A DNA stretch of 8,584 nucleotides. Origin: Myxococcales bacterium UBA5297 (GTDB taxonomy: Bacteria; Myxococcota; Myxococcia; Myxococcales; UBA5297). Both the position numbers and the translations under genes were made by a program. The first letter of the stretch is position 1. The number at the start of each line of letters is the position of its first letter. The stretch spans positions 1 to 8,584 of the forward strand of contig DHSB01000082.1 in the NCBI GenBank assembly GCA_002408385.1, in the 5' to 3' direction. Of the stretch, positions 6,718-8,584 are shown piece after piece. The notes under the pieces are model-generated. The model did no database searches and had not been told where the DNA came from. It worked only from the letters and a program-made list of their open reading frames with translations.

Positions 6718-7968
6718 TTAACTAGCGGAACTCTGGGCCAGATGAATTGCCGACATAAGTCCCCATCGATACTCCTCGGCCGAACGATACCGCGAGGCTG
6801 CGGGCGCCAGTGCTCTTCTAATGACGCTGTCAATCGGCGTAAGGGCGGAATTCATTGTCGCGAGTGGAATGTAGTCCGACGGGTTTGGAAGGCGACCGGC
6901 AAGAATCTCATAGAGAATAACCCCACATGAGTAGATGTCGTGCCCCGGTGTCCTGAGCTTCGGATCCTCCCAAACCTCATGTGGGATGTAGGGCCCGCTT
7001 CCTATGGCAGTCGTTGTCAGGCTCTCATGCGTGGCGTCGTCGAAGAGGTAAGCGAGCCCGAAATCGACAATCACGGGTTGGTTGTCTGAGGAGCGGACAA
7101 GAATGTTTGCCGGTTTCAGATCTCTGTGCAGGATCTCTTTGCTGTGCGCGTGGGCGACCGCTCCAAGTATTTCGACCATTTGGTTGAGTCGTTCCAGGAC
7201 CGGCTGCCCTTCCGATGCTTTGCGAAGATTTGGTCCATCGATGAATGGCATGACTAGAAACGGTGTCTCTTTGTCGAGCCCTGCATCTAAATAGGGCACT
7301 ATTCCGCGATGCTGCAGTATGCGCAGTGCTCGTACTTCACGGTCGAATCGTGCCCTGGCCCGTTCGGCATTTGTGAAGGGAAGCGGGCGGTGGAACTTAA
7401 TCGCGAAGTGAAACTCTCCGAATGGTGATTCGCGGGTTGCATGAAAAACCTCGCCAAATCCACCGCTGCCAATTTGCTCTCCGATCGTGTATTGGGATGA
7501 TGGGTTTGTGTTTGGCGTGTCGTCGTCGTTGGTGGTGATGCTGCTGCCGGTCTCTCGTACTAAATGTGGAGGGTTCACGGAGAACCCGACCTTGTGCTGC
7601 CGGAGGATGTGGTTGATCGGGCCGGTCGGTGGGAGGTTCACTCGGAGCTTGGGCTCCTTGCTGATGTCGACCATTGCCGACCAAAAAGCATCGATGAATT
7701 CTGCCGTATTCAAATCGGTTTGACGCATGGCTTGGCTCATATCGGTAAGAGCCCAATCGGGTGTTGAGCTGGAGCCCGACCAGCCGAATCGACGCTTGAA
7801 AGCTTCGAAAACCGCTTGTTGGTCGCTTGCTTGGGATGCAATCCGTTCAATGAGTGCGATGAACTGTCCGACGGCATTATCGGGCATGGCGCCAAGAGCA
7901 TTTGTAAAGCGCCATTCGCCAGGAAACTTAAGGAAAGTGTGGTACGGACTCTCCTGTGTAATGCTCAC
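6718..7968 (-). CDS. Ser/Thr protein kinase (Hanks-type) with novel N-terminal domain
   Basis: 416 residues from a GTG at 7968, set by AAGGAG 8 bases upstream. The kinase domain (about 160-410) has a full catalytic set: glycine loop GSGGFGEV (167-174), K191 in AIKFH, E211 of helix C, HRDLKPAN (281-288, base D283), DFG (302-304) and D344 in GHDIYSCGV. The APE motif appears as PHE (329-331). No transmembrane or sensor segment follows, so it is soluble. Residues 1-140 are a separate domain ending in a pattern like INHILRQHKVGFSVNPPHLV (118-137); I recall similar N-termini on other defence-linked proteins but cannot name a family. The start overlaps the upstream gene by four bases (GTGA). GC is clearly lower than the flanks (45-58% on counted lines), a sign of transfer. 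BREX-2 uses a kinase, PglW, but this is much shorter. Confidence 0.93.
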   Translation of the reverse strand: MSITQESPYHTFLKFPGEWRFTNALGAMPDNAVGQFIALIERIASQASDQQAVFEAFKRRFGWSGSSSTPDWALTDMSQAMRQTDLNTAEFIDAFWSAMVDISKEPKLRVNLPPTGPINHILRQHKVGFSVNPPHLVRETGSSITTNDDDTPNTNPSSQYTIGEQIGSGGFGEVFHATRESPFGEFHFAIKFHRPLPFTNAERARARFDREVRALRILQHRGIVPYLDAGLDKETPFLVMPFIDGPNLRKASEGQPVLERLNQMVEILGAVAHAHSKEILHRDLKPANILVRSSDNQPVIVDFGLAYLFDDATHESLTTTAIGSGPYIPHEVWEDPKLRTPGHDIYSCGVILYEILAGRLPNPSDYIPLATMNSALTPIDSVIRRALAPAASRYRSAEEYRWGLMSAIHLAQSSAS

Positions 7969-7976
7969 GCGTTCGT

Positions 7977-7982
7977 CTCCTT
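7977..7982 (-). promoter_or_regulatory. Shine-Dalgarno AAGGAG for the GTG-started kinase
   Basis: AAGGAG on the minus strand lies 8 bases before the GTG at 7968 and inside the last codons of the upstream gene (its Lys-Glu codons). It decides the GTG start and supports coupling of the two genes. Confidence 0.75.
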
Positions 7983-8506
7983 ATGCAACGGCACCGTACT
8001 CGCATCCAAATGAAACACCGGCGTCCGCTCATTAAAGAGCGGCTGCCGCTTCGAAATCACGCCCGGCACCACCACCGCCCAAAACCCAACGTTCTCCCCA
8101 GTCGTCCGCACATAAAGCGCCTGCGGCAAATGCGTCGCCTCGCAAAGCCCGAGAATCCCCGTATCCCCCAGCACCACCGCCTTGCCCGGCCCGCCGTAGC
8201 TCTTCACCAACTGATCGAGCAGCGCCTCCGCCGCGGCCTATCTCCGGGTGCTTCTCTGGCGGCGTCACGACGAGGCGCCAGCCGTGGCGCTGGGAGGCGG
8301 CGCGGAGCATCTCGGCGGCGACGACCTCGGGCGGCTTGGTCGCGACCTGCAGCTCGGGCGGGAGGGCGTCCGGGCCGGTCCGGGCCGGGATGATGGAGCG
8401 GGTCTCGGCGGCGATGACTTGGTCGTCTTCGAGGCGGCAGTCGGTCAGCCCGGCTAGCTCGGTGGCGAGTTGGGAGGTGAGGGAGGCTGGCGGGGGTTCA
8501 CCGTCG

Positions 8507-8533
8507 ACGGGCGCATTGCTATGCGCCCCTACC
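8507..8533. repeat. REP-like palindrome, copy 1
   Basis: 27 bases identical to 8558-8584. The core GGGCGCATTGCTATGCGCCC (8509-8528) is a perfect hairpin: 8-bp stem, 4-base loop TGCT. It ends in CCTACC. Such dispersed palindromes (the minus strand begins GGTAGGGGCGCAT) resemble bacterial REP/RAYT-type repeats. In the minus-strand frame it encodes VGAHSNAPV. Confidence 0.85.
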
Positions 8534-8557
8534 GACGCGCTCGTGCTCGATTTCTGG

Positions 8558-8584
8558 ACGGGCGCATTGCTATGCGCCCCTACC
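8558..8584. repeat. REP-like palindrome, copy 2
   Basis: Exact second copy, 51 bases (17 codons) from the first, same orientation, with the hairpin at 8560-8579. It ends at the window edge, so further copies may follow outside. Confidence 0.83.

Larger units (their letters stand above)
7965..8584 (-). pseudogene. 3' part of a BREX-2 gene, probably pglW, with one frameshift
   Basis: The first frame is open from the window edge: two VGAHSNAPV peptides, then TSQLATELAGLTDCRLEDDQ, a Pro-rich stretch, and LRAASQRHGWRLVVTPPEKHPEI. Near 8237-8238 the reading must shift by one base (one G fewer on the minus strand would join HPEI to AAAEALLDQL) to continue as LVKSYGGPGKAVVLGDTGIL, FWAVVVPGVISKRQPLFNER and STVPL, ending at TGA 7967-7965. 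The order of a VVLGDTGIL strand followed by an FWAVVVPG strand resembles, from memory, the C-terminal region of BREX-2 PglW, and its position upstream of pglX fits the usual pglW-pglX order. PglZ or another BREX protein is possible. The shift may be a real mutation or a base-call error. The final HKETNA residues may come from joining to the kinase gene. Confidence 0.55.

Noticed and set aside
8507..8584. Possible CRISPR array from the two repeats with 24-base spacing
   Set aside because: Only two units, each fully palindromic with an 8-bp stem, lying inside an open reading frame, with no cas gene; a REP-like element fits better.

Overview
The window has the look of a high-GC Gram-negative chromosome, perhaps Myxococcota/Deltaproteobacteria. 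That is inferred from composition and gene families only; no taxonomic marker is present. It reads as a decayed BREX type 2 (Pgl) phage-defence locus into which other, lower-GC defence-like genes have been inserted. The edges and BREX remnants are about 68-80% GC on hand-counted lines. The methyltransferase/DUF262/HEPN genes are nearer 57-63%, and the kinase is nearer 45-58%.

Layout, left to right. 1-1202 (+): 3' part of a cell-wall gene joining a penicillin-binding transpeptidase domain to a short SpoIID-like C-terminus. 1221-2168 (-): a nucleotidyltransferase fused to a small partner domain, resembling a toxin-antitoxin pair, convergent with the first gene. 2169-2399: no gene seen. 2400-3039 (-): remnant of pglX with two nonsense codons, a frameshift and the catalytic part missing. 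3115-6417 (-): a compact three-gene operon of DNA amino-methyltransferase, DUF262 protein and HEPN protein. 6426-6704 (-): a second, intact but cut-off copy of the PglX N-terminus. 6718-7968 (-): a Ser/Thr kinase with an extra N-terminal domain. 7965-8584 (-): the 3' end of another BREX-2 gene, probably pglW, frameshifted and carrying two REP-like palindromes in its reading frame.

Everything from 8584 down to 2400 reads in one direction and looks like one transcription unit, with overlaps or gaps of -4, 13, 8, 8 and 7 bases between successive genes from the pglW-like gene to the HEPN gene. The main observation is that the methyltransferase-DUF262-HEPN cassette lies between two directly repeated 252-bp copies of the pglX 5' region. 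The copies align without gaps and are about 93% identical by hand count. Single-crossover (Campbell-type) integration of a defence cassette into pglX would produce this arrangement. Since PglX has lost its methylase domain, the new methyltransferase may now supply self-marking, with DUF262 as sensor or NTPase and HEPN as an RNase effector. That functional model is inference.
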